Positions 17,010 through 28,128 are shown, counted from the first letter of the stretch. The stretch: DNA of 64,000 nucleotides from Sulfitobacter noctilucicola (GCF_000622385.1 NZ_JASD01000008.1:1-64000); one strand, 5' to 3'. Notes: generated from the sequence alone by a model not told the origin. Made by a program: numbers and translations.

Positions 17010-17780
17010 ATGTACCGCTATGCCCTCAAAGTCGAATATCACGGTGCCCCCTTCGTGGGCTGGCAGCGTCAGGTTGATCTGCTCTCTGTCCAAGGCACGA
17101 TTGAAGCTGCCCTTTCCAAGCTGGAGCGCCGCACCCACAATATTGCTGCTGCCGGTCGCACAGACGCAGGTGTGCATGCATTGGGTCAGATTGCCCATTG
17201 TGACATGGATCAGGAATGGGACGCCTTCCGCCTGTCCGAGGCGTTGAATTACCACCTGAAGCCCCATCCGATTGCGATCACCGCCTGCGCACCTGCCGTT
17301 GGTGATTTCCATGCCCGCTTTTCTGCGCATGAGCGTCGCTATCTGTTCCGCATCCTCAGCCGTCGTGCGCCCGCCACCCATCAGGACGGTCTGGTCTGGC
17401 AGGTCAAACATGCTCTGGACGTGGACGCCATGCAGCGCGGCGCAGATGTTCTGTTGGGCAAACATGACTTTACCACGTTCCGCTCGACCATCTGTCAGGC
17501 GGAAAGTCCGGTCAAAACACTGGACCACCTGCAAATCTCAGAGGTCGAGACCGCAGGGGGAACAGAGTATCATTTTGATGTGAGAGCGCGGTCTTTCCTG
17601 CATAATCAGGTCCGCAGTTTCGTCGGCACTTTGGAACGGGTCGGTGCCGGCACATGGTCGCCTGACGACGTGAAGTCTGCTCTTGAAGCACGTGACCGTG
17701 CCGCTTGCGGTCCGGTCTGTCCGCCTCAGGGCCTCTATCTTGCCGGTGTCGGCTATCCTCAGGATCCGTTTTCCGGTTAG
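17010..17780 (+). CDS. truA: tRNA pseudouridine(38-40) synthase
   Basis: The 256-residue protein contains catalytic Asp52 in GRTDAGVHA, an N-terminal [18 protein letters not shown] and the C-terminal [17 protein letters not shown], all TruA hallmarks. It isomerises uridines 38-40 in the anticodon arm of many tRNAs. The ATG at 17010 is chosen because the family begins MYRY..; a GTG frame extends 35 codons upstream into the divergent promoter region. Its stop overlaps the stop of convergent gnd by three bases. Confidence 0.95.
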   Translation: MYRYALKVEYHGAPFVGWQRQVDLLSVQGTIEAALSKLERRTHNIAAAGRTDAGVHALGQIAHCDMDQEWDAFRLSEALNYHLKPHPIAITACAPAVGDFHARFSAHERRYLFRILSRRAPATHQDGLVWQVKHALDVDAMQRGADVLLGKHDFTTFRSTICQAESPVKTLDHLQISEVETAGGTEYHFDVRARSFLHNQVRSFVGTLERVGAGTWSPDDVKSALEARDRAACGPVCPPQGLYLAGVGYPQDPFSG

Positions 17781-19207
17781 GGCGCGGGGGCGATCATGTT
17801 CCAGTCGCCATGAAACGCACCTTCATCATCCACCCGCGCAAATCCGTGCGCGCCAAAGAAGTCCCGCTGGGCCTGAATGAGGTTCGCGGTCCCGCGTGCG
17901 CGCCGGATACTGTCATACCAGCCAAGCGATGCGGACAAGGCGGGAAGAGCCACACCAAGGGACGCACCCGCCGCCACCACTTTGCGTAAGCTCGGAATGC
18001 TGCCCTGAAGCATCTGTGTGATCTGCGGCGACAGGATAAGATGGCCGTCCGGCAGGTCGCCCCGGAATGCGGCTGCAAAGTCGTCCAACAGGACAGACCG
18101 GATGATGCACCCCGCCCGCCAGATCTCAGCGATACGCGCGAGGTCAAGGGACCAGTCAAACTCCGTTGACGCCGCCGTCAGGATACGGAAACCTTGGGCG
18201 TGGGCAAGAATACGGCCCGCAAGCAACGCATGTTTCAAAGTGTCATTACTTGGCACCGCGCCGCCAACCGCGCCAAGCGTCAGTACAGGCTCCGCCGCCA
18301 CACGGAGCGATTTCTCGGACGACCACCCGCGCGCACCGACTGCCGCTTCGATCGCACTCGCGGACTGGCCCATCTTGAGCGCTTCGATCAGCGTCCAGCG
18401 GCCAGTGCCTTTCTGGCCTGCCTGATCCAGAATAATATCCACCACCGGCAAACCGGTGCGGCGATCCACAGACTGCAATGCCGCTGCGGACACCTCGATC
18501 AGGTAGGACCCCAACGGGCCGTTCTGCCATTGCGCAAAGAGTTGCCCAATGTCGTCGGCGCCTTTTCCGGCCCCGTCGCGCAGCATACCGTAGATTTCCG
18601 CGATCATCTGCATGTCGGCGTATTCGATGCCATTGTGTACCGTTTTGACGAAATGGCCCGCACCGTCCGGCCCGACGTGTGCCACGCAGGGGTCTCCCTT
18701 GTGTCGCGCGGCAATTGCTTCGACCATCGGGCGCAGATGCTGCCATGAATGGGTGCTACCGCCCACCATCATGGACGGGCCACGTCTGGCCCCCTCTTCA
18801 CCCCCGGAAACCCCCATGCCGACAAAATGTATCCCCGTCCCTTCCAACGCCGCAGACCGCGCACGGGTGTCGTTGAAATCCGCATTGCCACCGTCGATCA
18901 GTGTATCTCCCTCGTCCAGCAGAGGTTTGATCGTATCGATCATCACATCCATGGGCGTACCCGAAGGGATCATAAATAGGATGTTGCGCGGACGTGAAAG
19001 CGACTGAACAAAATCCGCGAGCGCCTCATGGCCCTGCAAACGCTCGCCAAGCGGTCCGGCTTCGGTGAGGAACGGCGCGATCCAATCAGCCTCCCGATTA
19101 GCGACCGAAACCTGAAACCCGTTATCAGCAAGGTTCAACGCAAGCGCCGATCCCATCGTCCCCAATCCGTATACGCCGATATCGGCCTTGCCTGCTTCAC
19201 GGTTCAT
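17777..19207 (-). CDS. gnd: 6-phosphogluconate dehydrogenase, decarboxylating
   Basis: The 476-residue protein has the NADP-binding [19 protein letters not shown], the substrate motif [16 protein letters not shown], and [16 protein letters not shown] with the catalytic Lys/Glu region. It converts 6-phosphogluconate and NADP to ribulose-5-phosphate, CO2 and NADPH. The length is that of the long (E. coli-type) family. The start at 19207 is taken because the dinucleotide fold begins a few residues later; the frame continues 32 codons upstream. Confidence 0.94.
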   Translation of the reverse strand: MNREAGKADIGVYGLGTMGSALALNLADNGFQVSVANREADWIAPFLTEAGPLGERLQGHEALADFVQSLSRPRNILFMIPSGTPMDVMIDTIKPLLDEGDTLIDGGNADFNDTRARSAALEGTGIHFVGMGVSGGEEGARRGPSMMVGGSTHSWQHLRPMVEAIAARHKGDPCVAHVGPDGAGHFVKTVHNGIEYADMQMIAEIYGMLRDGAGKGADDIGQLFAQWQNGPLGSYLIEVSAAALQSVDRRTGLPVVDIILDQAGQKGTGRWTLIEALKMGQSASAIEAAVGARGWSSEKSLRVAAEPVLTLGAVGGAVPSNDTLKHALLAGRILAHAQGFRILTAASTEFDWSLDLARIAEIWRAGCIIRSVLLDDFAAAFRGDLPDGHLILSPQITQMLQGSIPSLRKVVAAGASLGVALPALSASLGWYDSIRRARGTANLIQAQRDFFGAHGFARVDDEGAFHGDWNMIAPAP

Positions 19208-19403
19208 GCTGCGCCTTTTTTCGAACTTGCTTTGCTTCTGACTTACACTGTGGGCAGTCCGTGCCGCCAACACAAGGACGACGCGGAAAATTGCCGGGAA
19301 CACCCCTTATAGAAAACAAGATTTTCGGCCCACACTTGAAAATCGAATCACTTGGGTATATTTAAGTGATTGATAAAGATAATAAGTTGGTAAAAAACAT
19401 CCA

Positions 19404-19862
19404 GTGATCCACACATTGAAGCGTGCCTGGGCGGACATTTTTCATCAGGCAGAGCCGGTTGAAAAGCGCGAACAGGTCGCAGCCCTTTGTTACAAGATGG
19501 TCGACGGTGCCAAGAAGGTGCTGTTGATCACGAGCCGGGACACCGGACGTTGGATCGTGCCCAAAGGTTGGCCAATCAAAGGCAAGAACGGTGCCGAAGC
19601 CGCGTTACAAGAGGCCTGGGAAGAAGCAGGCGTCAAGAAGGCAGATATCATCGAGGAGCCTATGGGGCATTTCGGGTATATCAAGGGTTTGAACAACGGC
19701 GAGGATGTACCGGTTGAGGCAGAAGTCTATCTGGTACACGTGCGCGGCCTGAAGGAAGACTATCCCGAAGTGGACCAGCGCGAGCGCGCATGGTTTTCGC
19801 CAACAGATGCGGCAAAGCTGGTACGAGAGCCGGATCTCAAAGAGATCCTGCGCTCTCTCTGA
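19404..19862 (+). CDS. Nudix hydrolase, diphosphoinositol-polyphosphate-phosphohydrolase-like
   Basis: The 152-residue protein has a Nudix box in GKNGAEAALQEAWEEAGV, where Gln replaces the Arg of the usual REXXEE signature; the metal-binding glutamates remain. The preceding WIVPKGWPIKGK is typical of the alphaproteobacterial DIPP-like subgroup, thought to act on nucleoside polyphosphates. It starts at GTG 19404. The region between it and gnd is a 196-bp divergent promoter region. Confidence 0.88.
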   Translation: MIHTLKRAWADIFHQAEPVEKREQVAALCYKMVDGAKKVLLITSRDTGRWIVPKGWPIKGKNGAEAALQEAWEEAGVKKADIIEEPMGHFGYIKGLNNGEDVPVEAEVYLVHVRGLKEDYPEVDQRERAWFSPTDAAKLVREPDLKEILRSL

Positions 19863-19880
19863 TATCGTAGACGTGTCGCG

Positions 19881-20909
19881 TTAGCGGTTGATCTCGGCCC
19901 TCAGGGCGCGCGGGCTAAGATAGGGCAGCCCTTCCCGCGCAATTTCGGCTGTGCGGACTACATCCAGCACCATGGCATTGATGGGTGTCGGGCGGCCCAA
20001 TTCTTCGCCGCGCCTTACAATCTCACCTTGCAGCGCTTCAATCTCGGTGGGGCGGTGCTCCATCAGATCATAGGACATCGACGTCCGCGCCTGTGGATCA
20101 ATCCGCAGCATGGCCGCAGCCACCCGCGTGAACAACGGCGTCGGCAGGCGCAGAATCCATGGGATCACCGACACAGACACCGGCGTGGAAGAGAGCGGGC
20201 GGATGCCTTGCGATCGCAGAATGCTCAGCGCTTCAGCCCACTGATCGGCCATCAGCTTGCGCCAGCCGCGATCCTTCAGTTGTTGTTGCAGCGGCATACC
20301 GCTTAATGCGTTGAGCGCATTATTGAGGTTCAGCAAAAACTTGCCCCATTGGACGGCTTCGATATCGCGGGTCTGGCGGCATTCCAGCCCCTCTACGTTC
20401 AAAATATCTGCCAGATCGCCCTGACCCGCTTCAATTACCATGCCACCATCCACCGCGCGGTGGTAACACCCCTGCCCCATTGGCACGACGTTAAAGGGCA
20501 CCATGCCGGCGCGGACGTCATGGCCCGGCAGTTCGTGGCGCAGTTCCTCTGCATTTGACACGCCGTTTTGCAAGCTGACCACCCGCGCCCGCAGCGGTGC
20601 ATGCGCCTGTATGTCCTGTCCGATCTGGCTCGTATCGCGGGATTTGACCGTCACAAGCACAAGATCGGCATCGGCCAGACAGGCAGGGCTTTCGGACAAG
20701 GTTAAATCGTCTGCGGTAAGATTGACTGCCATTCCGTCTTGATCCGTCAGCGTCAACCCATGTGCACGGATTTCTGCCGCAATGCGCGGGCGCACCATCA
20801 GCGTTACGTGCGCGCCCGCATTTGCCAGCAAACCGCCGACAAAGCACCCGATGGCACCGGCCCCCGCCACCACGATACGTGGCGGAGCTGGAGCGACCTC
20901 AACGGCCAA
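19881..20909 (-). CDS. 2-dehydropantoate 2-reductase family protein
   Basis: The protein of about 342 residues has an N-terminal Rossmann motif ([20 protein letters not shown]), the LVTVKS loop, and the [13 protein letters not shown] segment carrying the catalytic lysine of ApbA/PanE. It likely reduces ketopantoate to pantoate with NADPH; paralogues with other substrates exist, so panE is not certain. The start is unclear: no ATG or GTG fits, and TTG 20909 overlaps the argF stop by 11 bases and precedes the Rossmann strand by about ten residues. Confidence 0.8.
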   Translation of the reverse strand: MAVEVAPAPPRIVVAGAGAIGCFVGGLLANAGAHVTLMVRPRIAAEIRAHGLTLTDQDGMAVNLTADDLTLSESPACLADADLVLVTVKSRDTSQIGQDIQAHAPLRARVVSLQNGVSNAEELRHELPGHDVRAGMVPFNVVPMGQGCYHRAVDGGMVIEAGQGDLADILNVEGLECRQTRDIEAVQWGKFLLNLNNALNALSGMPLQQQLKDRGWRKLMADQWAEALSILRSQGIRPLSSTPVSVSVIPWILRLPTPLFTRVAAAMLRIDPQARTSMSYDLMEHRPTEIEALQGEIVRRGEELGRPTPINAMVLDVVRTAEIAREGLPYLSPRALRAEINR

Positions 20910-21804
20910 GGCAGTGCCGCATGATGGCTTTCTGGGCGTGAAGACGGTTCTCTGCCTCATCAAAAATGACCGACCGCGGACCATCCATAACAGCGCTTGT
21001 CGCCTCATCTTCACGGTGCGCGGGCAGGCAATGCATAAACAATGCATCGTCTTTGGCCTTCGCCATCAGGGCTTCATTCACCTGATATCCGCGCAGCTGA
21101 TTGTGACGCCGTTCGCGTGCCGACTGAGGATCGTGCATAGAGACCCAAGTATCGGTAACAACCAGATCCGCACCAGCGACCGCCGCATTGGGATCGCGTT
21201 CGATGGTGTAGAGCCCCTGCAAAGCAGGCTCAGGGTCTAGCGGCGGCGGCCCTGTGAACACCAACTCAAAATCAAACTGTTTGGCAGCATGGGCGAAGCT
21301 GGCAAAGACATTGTTGCCATCCCCTGACCAGACAACCTTTTTCCCTTTGATCGGGCCGTTATGTTCTTCGAACGTCATGATATCGGCCATGATCTGGCAG
21401 GGGTGGGTGCGGTTGGTCAAACCGTTGATGACCGGCACAGAGGCATATTCGGCCATATCCAGCAGGGTTTGCTCTTCGAATGTGCGGATCATGATCAGGT
21501 CCACATATCGGCTGAGCACCCGTGCGGTGTCTGCGATTGTCTCACCATGGCCAAGCTGCATGTCGGTGCCCGAAAGCACCATCGTCTGGCCGCCCATCTG
21601 TCGCACGCCAACGTCAAAGCTGATGCGCGTCCTTGTCGACGGTTTTTCAAAAATCAGGGCGACCATGTGATCCTTGAGAGGTAGATCATCATCAAGGGCA
21701 CCTTTGGGGCGCCCGTTACGGGCATTCTTCATCGCAATGCCATCGTCGATGATGCCACGCAATTCGTCCTGCGGCGTTGTGTGAATATCGAGAAAATGCT
21801 TCAT
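20899..21804 (-). CDS. argF: Ornithine carbamoyltransferase
   Basis: The 301-residue protein has the carbamoyl-phosphate motif [10 protein letters not shown] (about residues 55-64), the HPCQIMAD ornithine/phosphate region and HCLPAHR near residue 255. It forms citrulline from ornithine and carbamoyl phosphate in arginine synthesis. It lies 73 bp after argD on the same strand, so argD-argF form an operon, and its end overlaps the reductase gene. Confidence 0.95.
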   Translation of the reverse strand: MKHFLDIHTTPQDELRGIIDDGIAMKNARNGRPKGALDDDLPLKDHMVALIFEKPSTRTRISFDVGVRQMGGQTMVLSGTDMQLGHGETIADTARVLSRYVDLIMIRTFEEQTLLDMAEYASVPVINGLTNRTHPCQIMADIMTFEEHNGPIKGKKVVWSGDGNNVFASFAHAAKQFDFELVFTGPPPLDPEPALQGLYTIERDPNAAVAGADLVVTDTWVSMHDPQSARERRHNQLRGYQVNEALMAKAKDDALFMHCLPAHREDEATSAVMDGPRSVIFDEAENRLHAQKAIMRHCLGR

Positions 21805-21877
21805 AAATCAGTTCTTTGCAGCAAATGGAGGAGATCGGGACAAGCCCCGATGATGGGTTTGAGGGAAACGGGCAGCC

Positions 21878-23053
21878 TCAGGCGGCGCTCATACTGGAAG
21901 CGGCGCGGTCAAGTCGGTCGACGGCTTCGGCGATTTCATCATCCGAGATGTTAAGAGGCGGCAATAGGCGCACAACGTTGTCGGCGGCAGGCACCACGAT
22001 GACTTCCTGCGAATAACCTGCGTTCACGACCTCACCCGGGGCCACCTTGCACTTGATGCCAAGCATCAGGCCGGAGCCGCGCACGGCTTCGAACACATCA
22101 GGGTGTGCGGCGACCAGCCCTTCAAGCTTCTGCCGCATCAGACTGGATTTACGGTTCACCTCTGCCAGAAACTCGGCACCGGTAACGATGTCCATCACGG
22201 CGCATCCCACCGCACAGCCCAGCGGGTTGCCGCCATAGGTAGAGCCGTGTGTACCAGCAGTCATGCCGGAAGCGGCATCTTCTGTGGCCAGTACAGCACC
22301 CAGAGGAAAGCCGCCGCCAATGCCCTTGGCAACCATCATGATATCAGGTGCCACACCCGCCCATTCATGGGCGAAAAGCTTGCCAGTCCGGCCCACGCCG
22401 CATTGCACCTCGTCCAGTATCATCAGGATGCCGTGCTCGTCACACAGGTCACGCAGCCCTTTCAGGCAAGCATCCGGCAGTGGACGGATACCGCCCTCGC
22501 CCTGTACCGGCTCAACCATGATAGCACAGGTCTTGTCATTGATCGCGGCATTCAAAGCGTCATGATCGCCAAATCCCAGATGCACAAAGCCGGGCAACAA
22601 AGGCCCGAAGCCTTTGGTCATCTTTTCCGAACCTGCCGCCGCAATCCCCGCAGAAGAACGGCCATGGAACGACCCGTCAAAGGTGATAATCTCGACCCGC
22701 TCGGGCTGCCCTTTGTCATAGAAGTACTTGCGCGCCATTTTCACCGCCAGCTCGCATGCCTCGGTGCCGGAGTTGGTAAAGAACACGGTGTCGGCGAAAG
22801 TGTTGTCGACCAGCCGCTCCGCCAGCGCTTCCTGGTTCTTGATATGATACAGGTTGGACGTGTGCCAAAGCTTGTCCGCCTGCGCCTTCAGCGTAGACAC
22901 CAAAGCCGGATGCCCATGCCCCAAAACGTTAACCGCGATACCGGCCCCCATATCCAGAAAGCGTCGTCCGTCCTCTTCAATCAACCAGGTGCCTTCGCCC
23001 GAGACGAAGCTCAGGGGCGCACGTGAATAGGTCGGCAGAATAGAAGAGATCAT
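21878..23053 (-). CDS. argD: Acetylornithine/succinyldiaminopimelate aminotransferase
   Basis: The 391-residue class III PLP aminotransferase has [17 protein letters not shown], the cofactor aspartate in [15 protein letters not shown] and the PLP lysine in [15 protein letters not shown]. It transaminates N-acetylglutamate semialdehyde in arginine synthesis. The start [16 protein letters not shown] at 23053 is preferred over two upstream ATGs because AAGGA lies at a good distance and the family starts there. Confidence 0.93.
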   Translation of the reverse strand: MISSILPTYSRAPLSFVSGEGTWLIEEDGRRFLDMGAGIAVNVLGHGHPALVSTLKAQADKLWHTSNLYHIKNQEALAERLVDNTFADTVFFTNSGTEACELAVKMARKYFYDKGQPERVEIITFDGSFHGRSSAGIAAAGSEKMTKGFGPLLPGFVHLGFGDHDALNAAINDKTCAIMVEPVQGEGGIRPLPDACLKGLRDLCDEHGILMILDEVQCGVGRTGKLFAHEWAGVAPDIMMVAKGIGGGFPLGAVLATEDAASGMTAGTHGSTYGGNPLGCAVGCAVMDIVTGAEFLAEVNRKSSLMRQKLEGLVAAHPDVFEAVRGSGLMLGIKCKVAPGEVVNAGYSQEVIVVPAADNVVRLLPPLNISDDEIAEAVDRLDRAASSMSAA

Positions 23054-23312
23054 CTGGATCATCCTTATAGGGAACCGCAAAAAGCCAATGGGCCATGTGC
23101 ATGTGGGTTGGTCAAGTGAATTAGGGGATGGTGCAGTGCACCGGGATCACACCTGCGGTCAGCAGGCCACGCTCAAAGATTTAGCTTCGGCGTCGTCGGG
23201 ACAGGAATTGTGTGCGTGTGATCATGAGATTTACTTAACGGCAGGAAATCCCTTTGCATAGCCCCGTTTTTCACACCTTGCATCAGTTGCAAGGCGGGCG
23301 CATAGCGGAAAC

Positions 23313-24221
23313 ATGTATCAGGGCCAGCATCAAAACAACGCACTCGCCGCCGTGCTGATTGCATGTGCGACCGCTTTCATCGCGGCGACGACGCTGATGG
23401 CAAAGGCATTGGGCACAGATGCTTACGGCCCACCAATGCATGCGCTGCAAATCAGCCATGGCCGGTTTTTCTTCGCATTAATCGGACTGAGCACAGCCGC
23501 CTTGTTGCTGCGCCCGAAACTGGGTGCGCCGAAATGGCCGCTACATCTGGCCCGCACCTTTTGCGGTTGGGGCGGTGTGACGCTGATGTTCGCCTCTGTC
23601 GCCTATATTCCGCTGGCCGATGCAACGGCTATCTCATTTCTGAACCCCGTATTCGCGATGATGCTTGCCATTCCGCTGCTTGGTGAAAAGGTTGGGCGTA
23701 TCCGCTGGTCTGCTGCCGCTATCGCGCTGGTCGGTGCGCTGATTCTTTTGCGCCCCACCCCCGAGAGCTTTCAGCCTGCCGCGCTTTTGGCCTTTGGCGC
23801 AGCCATGATCATGGGTTTGGAACTGATCTTCATCAAAAAACTGGCTGGGCGTGAACCCCCGTTCCAGATTCTGCTGGTTAACAACCTGCTCGGCCTCAGC
23901 ATAGCCAGCGTCGCGGTGATTGCCGTCTGGCAACAACCCACGGCGGCGCAATGGCTTTTGCTGGCCGGGATCGGGTTATGCATGGCCGTGGCGCAGACCT
24001 TCTTTGTCAATGCGATGGCCCGCGCTGACGCCAGTTTTGTAGCGCCTTTCAGCTATGGCACACTGATATTTGCCGCCCTCTACGATGTGCTGTTTTACCG
24101 GGTTATTCCCGACTTTATCACGCTCATGGGCGCGGCAATTATCATCACCGGTGCGGTGATTCTGGCACTGCGCGAGGCACGGCTCAAACCCACGCCACCG
24201 CGCCCTCCTACGGCTCTTTGA
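23313..24221 (+). CDS. DMT-superfamily (EamA) transporter
   Basis: The 302-residue protein shows ten hydrophobic segments in two EamA repeats, with the repeat signature at ADATAISFLNPVFAMML in the first half and ADASFVAPFSYGTLIFA in the second. Proteins of this group export metabolites or amino acids; no substrate can be inferred. It is divergent from argD across a 259-bp region in which I see no clear motif. Confidence 0.88.
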   Translation: MYQGQHQNNALAAVLIACATAFIAATTLMAKALGTDAYGPPMHALQISHGRFFFALIGLSTAALLLRPKLGAPKWPLHLARTFCGWGGVTLMFASVAYIPLADATAISFLNPVFAMMLAIPLLGEKVGRIRWSAAAIALVGALILLRPTPESFQPAALLAFGAAMIMGLELIFIKKLAGREPPFQILLVNNLLGLSIASVAVIAVWQQPTAAQWLLLAGIGLCMAVAQTFFVNAMARADASFVAPFSYGTLIFAALYDVLFYRVIPDFITLMGAAIIITGAVILALREARLKPTPPRPPTAL

Positions 24222-24322
24222 TGCTTCGTCCCTTGCACGCAGCGCCTGAAGGCTTAGTATAGAGCTTTGAATTTGCTAAAGCGGTCCAGAGGGGCCGCTT
24301 TTTGAACGAAGGAAGACCTGCG

Positions 24323-24904
24323 ATGTCCTGGACCGATGACCGCGTTGAAACGCTCAAGAAAATGTGGGGCGAAGGCCAATCCGCAAGCCAGATCGCGAAA
24401 GAGCTGGGTGGCGTGACCCGCAATGCCGTGATCGGCAAGGTGCACCGTCTGGGTCTGTCTAACCGTGCGACCAGCGGTACCGCCGCCAAGGCGGAGGCGA
24501 AACCCAAGGCCAAAGCTGCAGCACCAAAGGCAGCCGCGAAGCCAAAGGCAGCGCCCGAGGAAAAACCAGCGGTCATCATGCAGACACAAGCGGCTGCCCC
24601 GCCAAAGTCTACACTGCCCGCGCGCAAGCAGATTATTCCTGCAGGCCAGCCGCTGCCGCCTCAACCCTCCGCGAACGAGATCAGCCCCGAAGCGCTGGCC
24701 AAGGTGAACGAGGTCGAGAAGAAGGCTAAGAAAATCGGCTTGATGGAATTGACCGAGCGGACATGCAAATGGCCCGTTGGTGACCCCGCGACAGAAGACT
24801 TTTGGTTTTGTGGCCTGCCTGTAAAGCAAGGCAAGCCTTATTGCGAAGCGCATGTGGGTGTGGCGTTCCAGCCGATGTCCTCACGCAGGGACCGCCGCCG
24901 CTAA
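24323..24904 (+). CDS. gcrA: GcrA cell-cycle regulator
   Basis: The 193-residue protein has the GcrA N-terminal HTH (MSWTDDRVETLKKMWGEGQS, GVTRNAVIGKVHRLGL), a long Ala/Lys/Pro-rich linker (about 55-130) and the conserved C-terminal CKWPVGDP...FWFCG...YCEAH region. GcrA binds sigma70-RNA polymerase and methylated GANTC sites and controls S-phase genes in alphaproteobacteria. The start at 24323 is the conserved MSWT; an upstream in-frame TTG is rejected. Confidence 0.95.
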   Translation: MSWTDDRVETLKKMWGEGQSASQIAKELGGVTRNAVIGKVHRLGLSNRATSGTAAKAEAKPKAKAAAPKAAAKPKAAPEEKPAVIMQTQAAAPPKSTLPARKQIIPAGQPLPPQPSANEISPEALAKVNEVEKKAKKIGLMELTERTCKWPVGDPATEDFWFCGLPVKQGKPYCEAHVGVAFQPMSSRRDRRR

Positions 24905-24934
24905 TCTGCGCCCCAGACATGTTGTTCAACGTAC

Positions 24935-24959
24935 ACGGCTCGTAATCATAGCGGGCCGT
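24935..24959 (+). terminator. Possible gcrA terminator
   Basis: ACGGCTCG pairs with CGGGCCGT (one G-U pair) over a nine-base loop, 31 bases after the gcrA stop. Only TTG follows, so a rho-independent function is doubtful. Confidence 0.35.
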
Positions 24960-25124
24960 TTGCAAGTACGTCCGTCACAGAGCGGGCTCATTTAGACAGC
25001 CACAGTGAAGCTGAACCCGCAGCTTTAGCGGGACTGGTCTGCAACAATTCCGACGACACAGTGAATTGCCTATTCAGGCAGGGCGTGGTTCATCTCTGGG
25101 GTATCTTTCCGAAAGGTTCCGCCC

Positions 25125-26741
25125 ATGCCCCAGACCATACGGGCCGCAGACGCCCTCGCCCGCCGCCTCTATGACGCCGGATGCCGTACCGCTTTCGGAA
25201 TGCCCGGCGGAGAGGTTCTGACCATTATCGATGCGCTTGAGGCTGCCGGCATCCGCTTTATCCTTGCCAAACACGAGAACGCTGCTGGCTTTATCGCCGA
25301 AGGTCTGCACCACCGCGACCACGCCCCTGCCATTCTGGTCGGCACGATCGGTCCGGGTACGCTCAACGGGGTGAACACCGTCGCCAATGCCCTACAGGAT
25401 CAGGTGCCCATGATCGTTCTGTCGGGCTGCATGGATGCTGACGAAGTCCAACGCTACACCCATCAGGTGGTCGACCAACAGGCGGTTTTTCGTCCCATCA
25501 CCAAGGCGACTTTCTGCCTGAACGCAGGCGCAGCCCATAGCATCGCGGATAAAGCCGTGGGCATTGCGACCGAAGGGCGGATGGGTCCGGTGCATATCGA
25601 TGTGCCGATTTCAGTGGCCGACACACAAGTGCCGGCAGAACCGCCCGCACCACGCCCCAAGGCCTCGTCCACAGCACCGGCCGGTCCGGATCTGGAAACC
25701 GCGCGCAACTGGCTGGAGAATGCGCAGCGGCCTGTGATGATCGTGGGCGTCGATGTGCTCAACCAACATGCGCAGAACGCTGTTGTCGAATTCGCCGAAG
25801 ACCACAACATCCCTGTGATAACCAGCTACAAAGCCAAGGGCGTGCTGCCGGAAGATCATGCGCTCAGCCTTGGCGGGGCGGGACTTTCCCCGCTGGCAGA
25901 CACCCATTTGCTGCCCTTTGTGAAAGCGGCTGATCTGATCCTCTGTGTGGGCTATGACCCCATTGAAATGCGGCCCGGTTGGCGCGACATCTGGGACCCG
26001 CGACAGCAGAACGTCATCGACATCGCCGCTGTGCCGAACCACCACTACATGCATCAGGCCACGCTGAACTTTGTGAGCGATTGCACCGCGACATTGCGCG
26101 CGCTTAGTGAAGGGCTTGATGTGCACGACACGTGGGAAGCTGGCGAGATCTATCAGCTCAAGCAGGCGCTCAGCACCGCGTTTCCGAAGGACGACGCATG
26201 GGGGCCTGCTGCGGTGATCGATACCTGCCGCAAGATCTTGCCAAGAGACACCATCGCCTCCGCCGACAGCGGCGCGCACCGAATTTTACTGTCACAGATG
26301 TGGGAATGTTATGCCCCCCGTGATCTGATGCAGTCCTCAGCCCTGTGCACCATGGGCTGCGCAGTGCCGATGGCTATCGGTGCCAAGCTCGGAACGCCCG
26401 ACAGGCCGGTCGTTTCCTTCTCGGGGGACGCGGGCTTTCTTATGGTCGCGGGCGAGCTTGCGACAGCGGCAGAGCTGGACCTTGCTCCGATTTTTGTCGT
26501 CTTTGTTGATGCATCCCTTGCCTTAATCGAAAAAAAGCAGCGGGAGCGTCAAATGCCCAACATCGGTGTCGATTTCGCACAGCATAACTTTGCGGCTATG
26601 GGCGTCGCTTTTGGCGGAGCAGGCGTAACGGTGCGCAGCCGTGAAGCGCTGGAGACGGCATTGCAAGAAGCCCTGACCGCCGAGACCTTCACCGTCATTG
26701 CCGCCGTGATCGAACCCGGAGCCTATGATGGCCGTATCTAA
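25125..26741 (+). CDS. Thiamine-diphosphate-dependent enzyme, acetolactate-synthase-like
   Basis: The 538-residue protein has the three-domain ThDP architecture. The N-terminal pyrimidine domain carries the activating glutamate in LAKHENAAGFIAEG (about residue 50) and TIGPGTLNGVNTVANAL. A central domain follows at about 190-330. The C-terminal pyrophosphate domain has GDAGFLMVAGELATAA, but the usual NN of the GDG...NN motif reads VDASLALIEKKQ. It lacks the extra length of true IlvB. Its end overlaps the CaiB/BaiF gene by 14-17 bases, implying a joint pathway, perhaps acyl-CoA cleavage or condensation by analogy with oxalyl-CoA decarboxylase/formyl-CoA transferase. The substrate is not known. 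Confidence 0.8.
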   Translation: MPQTIRAADALARRLYDAGCRTAFGMPGGEVLTIIDALEAAGIRFILAKHENAAGFIAEGLHHRDHAPAILVGTIGPGTLNGVNTVANALQDQVPMIVLSGCMDADEVQRYTHQVVDQQAVFRPITKATFCLNAGAAHSIADKAVGIATEGRMGPVHIDVPISVADTQVPAEPPAPRPKASSTAPAGPDLETARNWLENAQRPVMIVGVDVLNQHAQNAVVEFAEDHNIPVITSYKAKGVLPEDHALSLGGAGLSPLADTHLLPFVKAADLILCVGYDPIEMRPGWRDIWDPRQQNVIDIAAVPNHHYMHQATLNFVSDCTATLRALSEGLDVHDTWEAGEIYQLKQALSTAFPKDDAWGPAAVIDTCRKILPRDTIASADSGAHRILLSQMWECYAPRDLMQSSALCTMGCAVPMAIGAKLGTPDRPVVSFSGDAGFLMVAGELATAAELDLAPIFVVFVDASLALIEKKQRERQMPNIGVDFAQHNFAAMGVAFGGAGVTVRSREALETALQEALTAETFTVIAAVIEPGAYDGRI

Positions 26742-27933
26742 AGGTGCGCTGGACGGCATTTTTGTCCTCGACATGAGCCGTATTCTGGCCGGTCCGACCT
26801 GCACACAGATGCTGGGCGACCTGGGAGCGACGGTGATCAAGGTCGAAAACCCCAAAACCAACGGCGACGATACGCGCGGATGGGGACCAAACTATGCGGC
26901 TGATGCCGAGGGAAACCCAACCGACCTGTCGGCCTATTTCATGGCCGCCAACCGTAACAAACGGTCACTTTCGGTCGATATCGCAACGGACGAAGGCCAG
27001 CGCATTCTGCGCTACCTTGCAGCGCGTGCAGATGTCATTGTTGAGAACTTCAAACCTGACGGTTTGCGCAAATACGGGCTGGATCACGAAACGCTTCTGG
27101 CGGCCCATCCTTCCCTTGTTTACTGTTCGATTTCCGGCTTTGGCCAAACGGGGCCGAACCGCAGCCAACCCGGTTACGATCTGATGGCACAGGGGTTTGG
27201 CGGGATCATGTCAATAACGGGCGCCCCTGACGGTGATCCCATGAAGGTCGGCGTCGGCATAGCGGACGTGATGTGCGGAATGTACGCCACCATCGGTATT
27301 CTGGCGGCCCTGCGCCACCGCGACCGGACAGGCGAAGGCCAGCACATCGATCTGTCTTTGGTAGATGCTTCGATGGCCTGGCTGGTCAATGAGGGTACGA
27401 ATTACCTTACTTCCGGTGAACTGCCCAAGCGGCGCGGAAACGCACACCCGAATATCGTGCCCTATGACTCTTTTGAATGTGCGGACGGCTATATCCTGCT
27501 GGCTGTTGGCAATGACGCACAGTTTGCACGCTATTGCGACACGCTTGAGCTAGAGGATGTCGGTGCTGACGCGCGGTTTAAGACGAACCTCGGGCGGATC
27601 GAACACCGCGAGGCTCTCATGGCTGCAATCCGGCCGGCGATGAAGGCGAAAAGCAAGGACACGCTGTTGTCGGCCCTGCGATCGGCTGGTGTCCCTTGTG
27701 GACCTATCAATACCATTGCTGAAGCGCTAAATTCCGATCAGGCAAAGGCCAGAGGCGGCGTTGTGAATGTTGACTGCCCCGATACACCCGACGGGCATCT
27801 GCGGCTTTTAGGGAATCCGCTAAAGCTCTCAGCCACGCCGGTAAGTTATCGCCGCGCACCACCACGTTTCGGTCAGGATTCTGCAGAAGTCCTTGAAACA
27901 TGGGGACCGCCTGCACCTGATCGTAAGCCGTAA
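26728..27933 (+). CDS. CaiB/BaiF family (class III) CoA-transferase
   Basis: The 401-residue protein has the family N-terminus (GIFVLDMSRILAGPTCTQMLGDLGATVIKVE), the ENFKPDGLRKYGLD region and the catalytic aspartate in QPGYDLMAQGFGG (about residue 151). It transfers CoA between carboxylic acids through a covalent aspartyl-CoA intermediate. An ATG at 26725 precedes the chosen 26728. Overlap with the ThDP enzyme gene suggests coupled translation and a shared pathway; donor and acceptor acids cannot be told. Confidence 0.87.
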   Translation: MAVSKGALDGIFVLDMSRILAGPTCTQMLGDLGATVIKVENPKTNGDDTRGWGPNYAADAEGNPTDLSAYFMAANRNKRSLSVDIATDEGQRILRYLAARADVIVENFKPDGLRKYGLDHETLLAAHPSLVYCSISGFGQTGPNRSQPGYDLMAQGFGGIMSITGAPDGDPMKVGVGIADVMCGMYATIGILAALRHRDRTGEGQHIDLSLVDASMAWLVNEGTNYLTSGELPKRRGNAHPNIVPYDSFECADGYILLAVGNDAQFARYCDTLELEDVGADARFKTNLGRIEHREALMAAIRPAMKAKSKDTLLSALRSAGVPCGPINTIAEALNSDQAKARGGVVNVDCPDTPDGHLRLLGNPLKLSATPVSYRRAPPRFGQDSAEVLETWGPPAPDRKP

Positions 27934-28128
27934 ACCCAACCCGAAGTCGCCGGATTGAGCCTTTAGCCAATCGTTTTCGCCTGCTTACAATCCTCTTTTG
28001 ACACAAACGCTCACGAAACTGGCCCGGACCTTCACGTTGGCGTGTGGCCTGCCCTAAAGCCGTTCTTCGGACGTAGGATCCCGCGTATCCCTATGAGGAC
28101 ACTTCGCAATTACGAAAGGCAGGCACGC

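Noticed and set aside
22103..23026. 307-codon plus-strand frame opposite argD
   Set aside because: Antisense to a clear aminotransferase and without ribosome site or family signature.
23173..23364. 63-codon minus-strand frame between argD and the DMT transporter
   Set aside because: Overlaps the start of the transporter gene and has no support.
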